DNA of 64,000 nucleotides, from the NCBI RefSeq assembly GCF_022374875.2, contig NZ_CP092427.2:1860001-1924000 (forward strand), in the 5' to 3' direction. Origin of the DNA: Mycolicibacterium rufum. Its GTDB lineage: Bacteria; Actinomycetota; Actinomycetes; Mycobacteriales; Mycobacteriaceae. The translations under genes were made by a program, and so were the position numbers. The notes below the pieces were generated by a model. It saw only the letters and a list, made by a program, of their open reading frames with translations. It ran no database searches and had not been told where the DNA came from. Positions 40,259 to 48,800 of this stretch are shown here, in pieces; within the stretch, counting starts at the first letter, position 1; every line of letters starts with the position of its first letter.

Positions 40259-40786
40259 CTAGTTGACGCGCTCCTGGCTGAGCTGCGCGAGTTGACCGAC
40301 GATGGTGCACAGATCGGGCAGCGTCTCGGAGTTCATCGTCTGGATCGACCACGTGATGACGTCCGCACCCTTGGCCACGTAGATGCTGCACGCCGAGTCG
40401 TCGGAGGCCTTGAAGCCCTTGTTGCCGTCGATCGACAGTTCGGTCAGCGTGCGGCCGGCCTGCTGCTCGAGTTCGCGTTCGGTGTCCATGTCACTGCCGC
40501 GGTACCACCACGTCGAGATGCCCATCCCGGCCCCCACGTTGCCGATCATCGTGTTCTCCTGCCAGAAGCATCCGGCGTCACTGACCACGGCCGGGGTGAA
40601 CAGGTTCGACCCGGCGGCCATGGAAACGTCGGCATCGGTGATGCCGTTGCAGTCCACGCTGCGGAACCCGCCGCCGCTCGAGCCGGTCCCGCCGTCGGCG
40701 GCCGGCTCGGCCGGACGGTCCGGCCCACTGCAGGCGGACAGGGTCAGCGCCAGGCACAGCCCGGCGAACAGGCGGACGGCGGTCAT
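40259..40786 (-). CDS. DUF3558 lipoprotein
   Basis: This 175-residue protein starts with a lipoprotein signal (MTAVRLFAGLCLALTLSACS, Cys19). A globular domain follows with SVDCNGITDADVSMAAGSNL, a Cys in DAGCFWQENTMIGN, and a further Cys pair near the end (DSACSIYVAKG, LPDLCTIVGQ). The layout fits the DUF3558 family (as in LprB/LprC); the function is unknown. It follows a similar gene by one base, so they are a tandem pair. Confidence 0.85.
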   Translation of the reverse strand: MTAVRLFAGLCLALTLSACSGPDRPAEPAADGGTGSSGGGFRSVDCNGITDADVSMAAGSNLFTPAVVSDAGCFWQENTMIGNVGAGMGISTWWYRGSDMDTERELEQQAGRTLTELSIDGNKGFKASDDSACSIYVAKGADVITWSIQTMNSETLPDLCTIVGQLAQLSQERVN

Positions 40787-40787
40787 C

Positions 40788-41324
40788 TCACATGTCCGAG
40801 CGCAGGGTCGCGGTGAGGAGCTTCTGCGCGTCCACGCATGGGTCGCCCGTCTTCTGGCCGCGGTACTGCACCCACCAGCTGAGCACGCCGGTGCCGGCGG
40901 CCGCGGTGGCCGAGCAGGCCGCGCCGGTGACGTCGCGGCGCGCGGAGAACGCCTGGTGCCGCTCGACGACGGTGTCCTTGACGACCGCGCCGCGCCGCGC
41001 CGCCAGTTCGTGCTCGCGGGCCAGGTTGCCGGTGTCGAACCACGAGAAGGTCACGTCGACGGTCCCGGCGCCGGGCCGCGACAGGATGTACTGACACACC
41101 GCCCCGCTGTAGGGCCGGACCACTTCGGCGGCGCCGAGCGTGGCCTGCACCGTGCTGTCGTCGAGCAGCCCGCAGCGGTCGTCGACGTAGCCGTAGGTCC
41201 GGTCCGGGTCGGGCACGGTCCCGTCCTCCCGGTGCGCCGTGCCCTCGACGGTCTGCGCGCAGCCGCCAGCGGTCGCCGCCCCCAGGACAGCAACGATGAG
41301 GACTTCGAGGACACGTCGGCGCAT
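40788..41324 (-). CDS. DUF3558 lipoprotein, first of a tandem pair
   Basis: This 178-residue protein has a lipoprotein signal (VLIVAVLGAATAGGCAQTVE, Cys near residue 22) and a DUF3558-like domain with RCGLLDDSTVQATLGAAEVV, GAVCQYILSRPG and a paired Cys near the C-terminus. It is upstream of and coupled to the 40259-40786 gene. It is divergent from the DUF3060 pair across a 63-base gap. The function is unknown. Confidence 0.85.
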   Translation of the reverse strand: MRRRVLEVLIVAVLGAATAGGCAQTVEGTAHREDGTVPDPDRTYGYVDDRCGLLDDSTVQATLGAAEVVRPYSGAVCQYILSRPGAGTVDVTFSWFDTGNLAREHELAARRGAVVKDTVVERHQAFSARRDVTGAACSATAAAGTGVLSWWVQYRGQKTGDPCVDAQKLLTATLRSDM

Positions 41325-41387
41325 CGCAGCTCACGGTACCCAGCGCAAGTGGCTGTGGCGACTCGTCCGACGTCGTAGGCTGCCGGT

Positions 41388-41756
41388 GTGACGACAACGG
41401 GACGAGTCCTGGCCACGTGTGTGCTGACGGTGTCCGCGGTGCTGGCGCTGAGCCCGTCGGCGCAGGCGAAGAACGGTGACACCCACATCACCGGCCAGGG
41501 CGTCGCCCGCACCATCGACTGCAACAACGCCACGCTGATCGTGGTCGGCACCAGCAATCAGATCAACGCCATCGGAACCTGCTGGGCCGTGACCGTGCAG
41601 GGGTCCTCGAACACCATCGTCGCCGACAACGTCATCAACGACATCACGGTCTACGGCTACGACCAGACCGTGTTCTACAAGAACGGTGCACCGATCGTCT
41701 GGGATCGCGGCCGGGAACTCGGGATGACAAATCGCGTCGATCGGGTACCCGCCTAG
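41388..41756 (+). CDS. DUF3060 secreted protein
   Basis: This 122-residue protein has a signal peptide (RVLATCVLTVSAVLALSPSA, cleavage near AQAKNG). Short beta repeats with Asn and Cys follow (DCNNATLIVVGTSNQINAIG, QGSSNTIVADNVINDITVYG), typical of DUF3060. The function is unknown; the beta-helix-like repeats may bind a ligand or the envelope. The GTG start is at 41388. It lies 2 bases before a related lipoprotein gene. Confidence 0.82.
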   Translation: MTTTGRVLATCVLTVSAVLALSPSAQAKNGDTHITGQGVARTIDCNNATLIVVGTSNQINAIGTCWAVTVQGSSNTIVADNVINDITVYGYDQTVFYKNGAPIVWDRGRELGMTNRVDRVPA

Positions 41757-41758
41757 CC

Positions 41759-42166
41759 GTGAATCACCTTCGACTGCTCGTCGGCGCCGCGATGCTGTCC
41801 GCTGCCGCACTCGGCCTCACGGCCTGCGGGTCCACCAGCTCCGACACCGATCAGCCCAGCGCGACTGCGGGATCGTCCGGAGCGCAGGTCGAGATCGGCA
41901 ACACCATCAACTACGGATCGTTCGGCACCACCGCCGACATCGACTGCGCCGACGGCAAGTCGCTCAACGTCGGTGGCTCGAACAACACGCTGACCGTCAC
42001 GGGCACCTGTGCGAACGTCAACATCGGCGGAGCCGACAACAAGATCACCTTCGACCGGGTCGACGCCGAGTTGACCGTGGTCGGGCTGAACAACACGGTG
42101 ACCTACCGCGACGGTGACCCCAAGGTCAACGACACCGGGAGCAACAACACGATCAGCAAGGGCTGA
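41759..42166 (+). CDS. DUF3060 lipoprotein
   Basis: This 135-residue lipoprotein (signal LVGAAMLSAAALGLTACGST, Cys near residue 23) is Thr/Ser-rich and has a DUF3060 domain (DCADGKSLNVGGSNNTLTVT, CANVNIGGADNKITFDRVDA). The GTG start (41759-41761) follows the first DUF3060 stop by 2 bases. Both are on the plus strand and probably form an operon. A similar Thr-rich protein lies here in M. tuberculosis (Rv0679c, as I recall). Confidence 0.85.
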   Translation: MNHLRLLVGAAMLSAAALGLTACGSTSSDTDQPSATAGSSGAQVEIGNTINYGSFGTTADIDCADGKSLNVGGSNNTLTVTGTCANVNIGGADNKITFDRVDAELTVVGLNNTVTYRDGDPKVNDTGSNNTISKG

Positions 42167-42172
42167 TTTCGC

Positions 42173-42188
42173 GTCCATAACCATGGAC
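42173..42188. promoter_or_regulatory. Predicted operator of the TetR-glycosyltransferase pair
   Basis: GTCCAT-AACC-ATGGAC is a perfect inverted repeat 4 bases before the furthest upstream possible start of the TetR gene. A second CCATGGAC lies at about 42214-42221. This is the typical placing of an autoregulatory TetR operator. Confidence 0.55.
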
Positions 42189-42192
42189 ACCA

Positions 42193-42816
42193 ATGATCGA
42201 ATCGGTGTACCTTGCCATGGACATGAACCGCTCGTATGACATGAGCGCCCGCCAGCGGGCCAAGGACGCGACGCGCGCAGCGATCCTCGCGGCGACGGTC
42301 GAGTGCTTCATGGCCGAGCGGTCGTTCGCCGTCACCCTGCCCGCGGTGGCAGAACGGGCCGGGGTGACCGTGAAGACGGTGCTGCGCCACTTCGGTACCC
42401 GGGAGGCGTTGATCGACGCGGCGTGGTCGCAGACGTTCGCCGAGGTCCTCGCCGAACGCACGGCGCCGCCGGGCGACACCGAGGGCGCCCTGCGCGTGCT
42501 CATCGCCCACTACGAGGCCCGGGGCGACATGGTGATCGCCGTCCTGGCCGACGAGAACGACCCACGGGCCGTTCGCACCGGCGACGCCGGCCGGCTCGCT
42601 CACCGCGCCTGGGTGGACGAGGTGTTCGACGCCCGCCTGCCGCACGACGCCGCAGCACGATCACGACTGGTCGATGTCCTCGTCGTCGCGACCGACGTCT
42701 ACTGCTGGAAGCTGCTGCGCCGCGACCGCGGCCTCTCGGTCGACGACGTCTGCGACCGGATGCTGCTCCTCACCGACGGCGTGCTCGCGAACGCCCTGGC
42801 CGACGAGGCGCCGTGA
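42193..42816 (+). CDS. TetR-family regulator paired with a glycosyltransferase
   Basis: This 207-residue TetR protein has the helix-turn-helix TRAAILAATVECFMAERSFA, then AERAGVTVKTVLRHFGTREA. Several in-frame ATG codons could start it (42193, 42217, 42223, 42241); 42193 is the longest and places the palindrome just upstream. It overlaps the glycosyltransferase start by 4 bases, so both are one transcript and the product probably regulates the pair. Confidence 0.85.
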   Translation: MIESVYLAMDMNRSYDMSARQRAKDATRAAILAATVECFMAERSFAVTLPAVAERAGVTVKTVLRHFGTREALIDAAWSQTFAEVLAERTAPPGDTEGALRVLIAHYEARGDMVIAVLADENDPRAVRTGDAGRLAHRAWVDEVFDARLPHDAAARSRLVDVLVVATDVYCWKLLRRDRGLSVDDVCDRMLLLTDGVLANALADEAP

Positions 42817-43925
42817 GGATCCTGTTCGCCATCGTCGACGGCGGCGGCAACGTTCCGCCGCAGCTGGCCGTCGCCCGAGCCCTCCGGCAACGCGGCGCCG
42901 AGGTCACCGTCGTCGGGCACCGCGGGATTCGCGAACGCGTCGAGGCGGCCGGACTGGACTTCGAATGCTTCTCCGCAGGGCGGCATTTCGATCCCACTCC
43001 GCAGCGGTCGTTGGCGGCCATCATGCTGGACTTCACCCGGACGGCGGCCGACCGGGCGCTCGGCCGCTGCGTCGTCGACGCGGCGCGCCGCCTCGGAGCC
43101 GACGCCGTCGTCGTCGACATGATCCTCGTCGCCGCGATTCCCGAGATCGAACGCTCCGGTCTCCCGACGGTCGTGTTCGTGCACTGCTTCTATCAGGCGG
43201 TGCGCGACATGGCCGCCGGCCCCGTCGGCTGGCTGCTGCGATCCCGCGGCGTCGACCCGCTCTATGCACAACATCGCGGCCTCCTGCAGATCGTCACGTC
43301 CCGCGCGGATCTGGATCCCGCGCCCGCCGCCGGCAACGTGGCGCACACCGGCGTCGCCTGGCAAGGGGTTCCGACGCCCGCGAATCCCGCCCCGGTCCCC
43401 CGCGTTCTGGTCAGCCTGAGCACCAACGCTTTTGCCGGGCAGCGGCGGATGCTGCAGAACATCCTCGACGCGCTCGCACCTGAGCCGGTGGACGTGACCG
43501 TGACCGTCGGACCGGGCATCGACGCCGCCGGCGTCAGAGTGCCGCGCAACGCCTCCCTGTACGCCTGGCTCGATCACGACGAGGTCCTCGCCACGACCTC
43601 GCTGGTGGTGGGCCACGGTGGTCACAGCACCGCGATGCGGGCCCTGTCCTTCTCGGTACCGCAGGTCATCATGCCCGCCAACCCGCTGATCGACCAGAAG
43701 CTCGTCGGCGCAGCACTCGCACGGCACGGTGCGGGACTGCTCCTGCGCAAACACGCCACGCCCGAACACATTAGCCAGGCCGCCCGGACCGTGCTGCGCG
43801 GCGACCACTTTCGCACGGCCGCAGAAGATCTCGGCCGCCAGATCCGACGATGCGACGGAGCACAGGTCGCCGCCGACGCCATCACGGAATTCGCCGGCGG
43901 GCGCCGGGAGACCCTCCGGGCCTAA
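42813..43925 (+). CDS. UGT-type glycosyltransferase
   Basis: This 370-residue GT-B glycosyltransferase has an N-terminal acceptor domain (RILFAIVDGGGNVPPQLAVA) and the UGT signature VVGHGGHSTAMRALSFSVPQ with PVIMPANPLIDQ-like spacing (sequence VIMPANPLIDQK). His268/Gly269/Gly270 fall in the HGGxxT motif. The family includes macrolide glycosyltransferases and glycolipid-type enzymes; the substrate cannot be told. The GTG start overlaps the TetR stop by 4 bases. It is convergent with the enoyl-CoA hydratase gene. Confidence 0.87.
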   Translation: MRILFAIVDGGGNVPPQLAVARALRQRGAEVTVVGHRGIRERVEAAGLDFECFSAGRHFDPTPQRSLAAIMLDFTRTAADRALGRCVVDAARRLGADAVVVDMILVAAIPEIERSGLPTVVFVHCFYQAVRDMAAGPVGWLLRSRGVDPLYAQHRGLLQIVTSRADLDPAPAAGNVAHTGVAWQGVPTPANPAPVPRVLVSLSTNAFAGQRRMLQNILDALAPEPVDVTVTVGPGIDAAGVRVPRNASLYAWLDHDEVLATTSLVVGHGGHSTAMRALSFSVPQVIMPANPLIDQKLVGAALARHGAGLLLRKHATPEHISQAARTVLRGDHFRTAAEDLGRQIRRCDGAQVAADAITEFAGGRRETLRA

Positions 43926-44731
43926 GTCGCGCTGGCGCCGTGCCGGCCCGCGCCTGCCGCGAACCGCGACGCGCCGTCGAGCGATTCGGCGGCGACGCGC
44001 GACATGCTGCCGAACTCGACGTCCATCGCGTCGGCCTCCGACATCCCCCACTGGGTGAGCGCCGACATCCGGTCGTTGCGCAGGCACAGCTGCGGGAGCC
44101 GGGCCAGTTCCGCGGCGAGTTCCTCGGCCCGCGTGCGCGCCTCGCCTCTCGGGACGACACGGTTGGCCAGCCCGATGGACAGCGCCTCGTCAGCGGCGAC
44201 GGCCCGTCCGGTCAGGATCAGGTCCATCGCCCGGCTGTGCCCGATCAGCCGCGGCAGCCGCACGGTCCCACCGTCGATGAGCGGCACACCCCACCGCCGG
44301 CAGAACACCCCCATGACGGCGTCCTCCTCGACCACCCGCAGATCGCACCACAGCGCCAGCTCCAGGCCGCCCGCCACCGCGTAGCCGCTCACCGCGGCGA
44401 TGACGGGTTTGGACAGCACCATCCGGCTCGGCCCCATCGGCCCGGGCCCGCTACGGTGCACGGCGTTGGATTCCGGGGTCCCGAAAGCCTTCAGATCGGC
44501 GCCCGCGCAGAAGGTTCCGTTGTCCCCCCACAGCACGGCCACCGACGCGGAATCGTCCTTGTCGAACGCGTCGAACGCCGCGTGGAGCTCCGCGGCCGCC
44601 GGTCCGTTGACCGCGTTGCGGGCCTGTGGTCGATCCATGATCACCGTGGTGACCGGGCCGTTCTTCTCGACCCGCACTCCGCCCTTGGTCAATCCCCCGG
44701 GGGCTTCGCCCCTGTCCGCCGTGTGCGTCAT
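43922..44731 (-). CDS. echA5: Enoyl-CoA hydratase/isomerase (crotonase) family protein
   Basis: This 269-residue crotonase-fold enzyme has the oxyanion-hole blocks GDNGTFCAGADLKAFG and VSGYAVAGGLELALWCDLRV. The first catalytic-type Glu of the hydratase pair is present (GGLELAL), while the second position reads RRWG instead of an acidic residue, so it may not be a standard hydratase. It ends the four-gene fadE8-type operon; its ATG overlaps the PaaX-type stop by 4 bases. The symbol follows the M. tuberculosis order (Rv0675, as I recall). Confidence 0.85.
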   Translation of the reverse strand: MTHTADRGEAPGGLTKGGVRVEKNGPVTTVIMDRPQARNAVNGPAAAELHAAFDAFDKDDSASVAVLWGDNGTFCAGADLKAFGTPESNAVHRSGPGPMGPSRMVLSKPVIAAVSGYAVAGGLELALWCDLRVVEEDAVMGVFCRRWGVPLIDGGTVRLPRLIGHSRAMDLILTGRAVAADEALSIGLANRVVPRGEARTRAEELAAELARLPQLCLRNDRMSALTQWGMSEADAMDVEFGSMSRVAAESLDGASRFAAGAGRHGASAT

Positions 44732-45459
44732 CGCGCCTCCGTCATCTCGTCGTCCCTCCGCGCAGCGAGTTCCGCGGCGAAGTCGTGGTAGGCCGCACGC
44801 AACGCGGCACCCGGCCAGTCCGCCGGCAGCAGTTCCTCGGGCAGTACGGGGTCGGTGCGCAGATGCCGGACGATGCCCGCGGCCGCCGTGAACCGGCCGG
44901 GAACGTCGTCGGCAGCGGCGATCTCGGCGAGCAGGTCGCCCCCGACCGCGACCCATTCCGGAAGATCCCACAGTGCCGCCGTCAGCCCGGCAGGATCGTC
45001 GTCGTGCACCCGCATCACCCGGGCGTGCCCAGCGACCTCGGTGGGCAGGTCGACGTCGAGGTTGGCCGGGCGCAGCCACACCCCCTCGCGGAGCTCACCG
45101 AACCTGTTGTCCTGCAGAGCACTTCGGATCCCCGCTCGAGTTCGGGCATCGTTACCGACGCTGGTGACCACCACCGCGGTCCACGACCCGTCCCAGCGCC
45201 GGGTGCGAGGATCCAAGGCTGCGTCCTGCCGGCGCTGCCGCGCCAGCAGCCGATCGGACAGCCGGTAGCCGTCGTCCGAGCGCACCAGGTCACCGGCACT
45301 GACCATCCGGGTCAGCGCCACCCGTACCGTCGGCTCCTTGAGGTCGAAATCCGCGGTGAGGCGTAGCAACTCGCCGGCGGTGGCCCAGGCCGGGTGGGCG
45401 CCGAGGAGCACGCTCAGGACCACCGAGCGCGCCGTCATGCGCCTCACCGGCTCGGCCAC
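44728..45459 (-). CDS. PaaX-family transcriptional regulator
   Basis: This 243-residue protein has an N-terminal winged helix (VVLSVLLGAHPAWATAGELL, then PTVRVALTRMVSAGDLVRSD), and a central part with SWTAVVVTSVGNDARTRAGI typical of PaaX-type repressors. PaaX senses phenylacetyl-CoA in other bacteria. Here it is sandwiched between two crotonase genes and translated with them, so it may respond to an acyl-CoA of this pathway. The GTG start is at 45457-45459, directly after the stop of the next gene in the operon. Confidence 0.88.
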   Translation of the reverse strand: MAEPVRRMTARSVVLSVLLGAHPAWATAGELLRLTADFDLKEPTVRVALTRMVSAGDLVRSDDGYRLSDRLLARQRRQDAALDPRTRRWDGSWTAVVVTSVGNDARTRAGIRSALQDNRFGELREGVWLRPANLDVDLPTEVAGHARVMRVHDDDPAGLTAALWDLPEWVAVGGDLLAEIAAADDVPGRFTAAAGIVRHLRTDPVLPEELLPADWPGAALRAAYHDFAAELAARRDDEMTEAR

Positions 45460-46434
45460 CTACACCCCCGAGGTGGCGCGGCCGTGGTCGCCGAACGGCT
45501 CGTCGCGGCGGCGCACCGCCTCCCGGAAGCCGTGCTCGCGCGCCTCGGCGACGAACGCGTGCCCCTCGGGGGTGTGCCGGGCCACGCCGTCGAACACCGT
45601 GGAGACCATCGCACTGGTGGCGACACCCTGGCTGTAGAGCGCGCTGTTCAACGCGAGCTTGACCATGATGAGCTGGTTCACCGGTACCGCCGCGATGCGT
45701 TCCACGAGCCGCTCGGTGCGGTCATCCAGATCCTCGGGGGCCGGCGCCTCGACCGCCAGCCCCCACTCGGCGGCCTGCGCACCGGTGATGCAATCACCGG
45801 TCAGCAGAAGCCGTTTGGCGCGCTGGTCGCCGAGCCGGTGTGCCCAGAGACCCGCCGCAGGCACGCCCCAGACGCGGGTGGGAGGGTAGCCGATCTTCGC
45901 GTCCGCGGCGGCGATCACCTGATCGGCGTGCAGCGCGATGTCGGTGCCGCCTGCCACGCAGTACCCGTGGATCTTGACCACGGTCGGCTTGTCGGCGCGC
46001 ATCAGGCTGGAGAACCCGCGGACGAACCGGCTCATCATCTGGTAGTCGATCATCGGATCCCACGGCTGATCGGGCAGATGGTTGATCGCCTGGGTCTTGC
46101 CCGACAGCACGGTGTCGCGGTAGGGGCTGCCGCCACCCGCCGACGACGAACCCTCGGCGTAGGCCGACAGGTCGAATCCCGCGCAGAATCCGGCGCCGCG
46201 GCCGGACACCAGGATCACGTGCACGTCGGGATCGAGATCGGCGCGCTCGACGAGCGCCGACAACTCCAGTGGGGTGTCGGCGACGATCGCGTTGCCCTTC
46301 TCCGGACGGTTGAACGTGATCCTCGCGACCCGGTCGGTGACCTCGTAGGTCATCGTCTTCAGATCGTCGAAGTCGACGGGCCTGAGTCCATTCCCGGGTC
46401 GCTTCGCTCCTGCCCGCCGGTCTGCGTGGGTCAT
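45460..46434 (-). CDS. echA4: Crotonase-family enoyl-CoA hydratase-like protein
   Basis: This 324-residue crotonase-fold enzyme has the oxyanion-hole segments VSGRGAGFCAGFDLSAY and HGYCVAGGTDIALHADQVIA. The residue usually Glu in the first catalytic position is Asp (GGTDIAL), and the second (PPT instead of PE) is not acidic. The start is ATG 46432-46434, overlapping the fadE8 stop by 4 bases; a frame-open stretch upstream is inside fadE8. The symbol follows the M. tuberculosis order (Rv0673, as I recall). Confidence 0.85.
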   Translation of the reverse strand: MTHADRRAGAKRPGNGLRPVDFDDLKTMTYEVTDRVARITFNRPEKGNAIVADTPLELSALVERADLDPDVHVILVSGRGAGFCAGFDLSAYAEGSSSAGGGSPYRDTVLSGKTQAINHLPDQPWDPMIDYQMMSRFVRGFSSLMRADKPTVVKIHGYCVAGGTDIALHADQVIAAADAKIGYPPTRVWGVPAAGLWAHRLGDQRAKRLLLTGDCITGAQAAEWGLAVEAPAPEDLDDRTERLVERIAAVPVNQLIMVKLALNSALYSQGVATSAMVSTVFDGVARHTPEGHAFVAEAREHGFREAVRRRDEPFGDHGRATSGV

Positions 46435-48056
46435 GCCTTGACCATCGCGCGCTCGAGGATCGGCGCGAGATCCAAGCCGGTGGGCAACGTGCCGAACGCC
46501 CCGCCCCACTGGCCGCCCATCCGGGTGGCCAGGAAGGCCTCCGCGACCGCGGGGTGGCCGTGCCGAACCAGCAGCGAACCCTGCAGCGCGAGCGCGATGT
46601 CCTCGGCCACCTGCCGGGCGCGGTACTGGATCGTCTCGAGGTCACCGAGCTGGGGCCGCAAGGCGTTCACGTGCGCGTCGAGCCGGGGATCGTGGCCGGC
46701 GGTGATCGCGAGCTCGTCGAACAGGACGTCGATGCACTCGGGTCGGGTCATCATGGCGCGCAACGCATCCAGTGCGCTGACGTTGCCGGAGCCCTCCCAG
46801 ATACCCATCAGCGGCGCCTCGCGGTAGAGCCTCGGCATGCCCGAATCCTCGACGTAGCCGTTGCCGCCCAGACACTCCATCGCCTCGGCGGCGTGCGGCG
46901 TCGCGCGCTTGCACACCCAGTACTTGGCGGCGGCCAATCCGATTCTGCGCAGCAGGGTTTCCCTGTCGTCGCCGCGCACCGCGTGGTCGGTGGCGCCGGC
47001 CATCCGCATCGCCAGCATCGTCGCCGCCTCCGCCTCCACGGCCAGGTCGGCCAGCACGTTACGCATCAGCGGCTGATCGATCAGATAGGCGCCGAACGCC
47101 TTTCGATGCTGGGCGTGATGGATGGCCCGCATCAGACCGTTGCGCATGCTGGTCGCGCTGCCCAGCGTGCAGTCCAACCGGGTCAGGTTCACCATCTCGA
47201 TGATGGTCGGCACGCCGCGGCCCTCCTCGCCGACCAGCCAAGCCGTCGCCCCGTCGTATTCCACCTCGCTGGAAGCGTTGGCGTGGTTGCCGAGCTTGTC
47301 CTTGAGGCGCTGCAGGAACATCCGGTTGCGGCTGCCGTCGGGCAGCACGCGCGGCAGCAGGAAGCAACTCAGCCCGCCGGGCGCCTGGGCGAGCACCAGG
47401 AAGATGTCGCACATCGGCGCCGAGGTGAACCACTTGTGCCCGCGCAGCGAGTACGTGCCGTCCGCGTTCGGGGTGGCCTCGGTGGTGCCGGCGCGGACGT
47501 CCGACCCACCCTGCTTCTCGGTCATCGACATCCCCGCGGTGATGCCGGCCTTGCTGGTCGGCACCTTCAGCTCGGGGTCGTAGCTGCGGCTCGTCAGCAG
47601 CGGCTCGTAGATCGCAGCCAGGTCCGGGTTGTGCCGCAGCGCCGGGACGACGGCGTAGGTCATCGAGATCGGGCAGATGTGGCCGGGTTCTGGCGTCCAC
47701 ACCGACGTCTTCGCCGCGCGCACGACGTGCGCACCCGGACGGTCGTCCGCCCAGGGTGCGGCATGCAGCCCGTGTCCGACGGCGACGGTCATCAGCTCGT
47801 GGTAGGCGGGATCGAACTCGATCTCGTCGATGCGGTTGCCGTACCGGTCGTGGGTGTGCAGGACGGGCCGGTTGCGGTCGGCCAGTTCGCCCCAGCGCTG
47901 GGCCCGGATCGAGCCGCCGAGCGCCCCCAACTCGTGGACCTCGTCGGCGCCCCACTGACCGCCCTCCCGGATCAGGGCCTCGGCGAGCACGGGCGAAGCC
48001 GCCGGGTTGAAGTTCTCCAGCGGAGGGACCTGATTGGTGACGACATGGGTGTCCAT
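46431..48056 (-). CDS. fadE8: Acyl-CoA dehydrogenase, AidB-like (FadE8 type)
   Basis: This 541-residue flavoenzyme belongs to the AidB-like branch of acyl-CoA dehydrogenases. Features are GMSMTEKQGGSDVRAGTTEA, KWFTSAPMCDIFLVLAQAPG, and the catalytic-Glu region LYREAPLMGIWEGSGNVSAL. The start is ATG 48054-48056 (MDTHVVTNQVPPLEN); a longer frame would begin inside a possible operator. It heads a four-gene operon with two crotonases and a PaaX regulator, which points to catabolism of an acyl-CoA. Confidence 0.9.
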   Translation of the reverse strand: MDTHVVTNQVPPLENFNPAASPVLAEALIREGGQWGADEVHELGALGGSIRAQRWGELADRNRPVLHTHDRYGNRIDEIEFDPAYHELMTVAVGHGLHAAPWADDRPGAHVVRAAKTSVWTPEPGHICPISMTYAVVPALRHNPDLAAIYEPLLTSRSYDPELKVPTSKAGITAGMSMTEKQGGSDVRAGTTEATPNADGTYSLRGHKWFTSAPMCDIFLVLAQAPGGLSCFLLPRVLPDGSRNRMFLQRLKDKLGNHANASSEVEYDGATAWLVGEEGRGVPTIIEMVNLTRLDCTLGSATSMRNGLMRAIHHAQHRKAFGAYLIDQPLMRNVLADLAVEAEAATMLAMRMAGATDHAVRGDDRETLLRRIGLAAAKYWVCKRATPHAAEAMECLGGNGYVEDSGMPRLYREAPLMGIWEGSGNVSALDALRAMMTRPECIDVLFDELAITAGHDPRLDAHVNALRPQLGDLETIQYRARQVAEDIALALQGSLLVRHGHPAVAEAFLATRMGGQWGGAFGTLPTGLDLAPILERAMVKA

Positions 48057-48064
48057 GCCGACCA

Positions 48065-48104
48065 CTGTTACATTTGCGCGACGGTCACACAAGATCTGTA
48101 ACAG
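48065..48104 (-). promoter_or_regulatory. Inverted repeat upstream of fadE8
   Basis: CTGTTACA (48065-48072) and TGTAACAG (48097-48104) are exact reverse complements separated by 24 bases, just upstream of the fadE8 start. They may be two half-sites for a repressor such as PaaX or a FadR/TetR protein, or be separated by DNA looping. They extend close to the stop of the hypothetical gene. Confidence 0.45.
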
Positions 48105-48110
48105 AGATGA

Positions 48111-48644
48111 TCACTTGGCGCAGAGTTCGCCCAGCGTGTTCCGGCTCGACTCGGCCGCCTTGATCCGGTCGGCCTGGGCCGGATCCGCGTTGTCGGTGCC
48201 CGCGATCGCGTTCATCCCGATCACCTGCAGCTCACTGCCGAACTTGCGTGCGGCGTCGGCGATGTCCCCCGGAGTGTCCGCGCTGATCTGGCTGAGCAGG
48301 TAATCACCGCCTCCCAGCATCGACAGCCGTGCGTTGGCGGCCACGGCCTCCAGCGCGGCGGGCTCCGTGCCGATGCGCACGTTCGTCTGGATCTGCACGC
48401 CCATCGCCACCAGTTGGCCGGCGTCGCAGACGCGCGTCTTCGGGTCCCCCGTCAGCTGGCGGTCTGCGGTCGACGACGCCTCGGGCACACTCAACAGCGC
48501 CCAGACCGCGACACCGATCGCGACCAACGCTGCCAGCAAAGCGATCGGCGCCAGCGGCGAACGCGTTCGCTCGACCTTCTGCGGGACCCGCGAGACCTTC
48601 GGTTCGGAAGTATTTGCAGTCGAAACTTCTTGGTCATCAGCCAC
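48111..48644 (-). CDS. Hypothetical protein with one membrane segment
   Basis: I do not recognise a family. The 177-residue protein has a charged N-terminus, one membrane segment (about residues 33-53, LAPIALLAALVAIGVAVWAL) and an outer domain with two Cys (VCDAGQL and LGELCAK). It resembles the small envelope proteins of mycobacteria that have an N-terminal anchor. GTG 48642-48644 was chosen (VADDQEVSTAN); the frame is open for 11 more codons upstream. It is divergent from the methyltransferase gene. Confidence 0.75.
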   Translation of the reverse strand: MADDQEVSTANTSEPKVSRVPQKVERTRSPLAPIALLAALVAIGVAVWALLSVPEASSTADRQLTGDPKTRVCDAGQLVAMGVQIQTNVRIGTEPAALEAVAANARLSMLGGGDYLLSQISADTPGDIADAARKFGSELQVIGMNAIAGTDNADPAQADRIKAAESSRNTLGELCAK

Positions 48645-48800
48645 GGTCGCGATCGTAAGGGCATGCCGGACCGTCACAGAGACGGATTGTCCGAACGGTA
48701 CGGATCAGCGACCTGATCGTCATGTCGGTTACTGCTTTTCGCAAGGACAGTTTGTGTATTGTCGCCGTCGGGGTGTTGCAGCGTTTTCCAGGGGGTGCTG

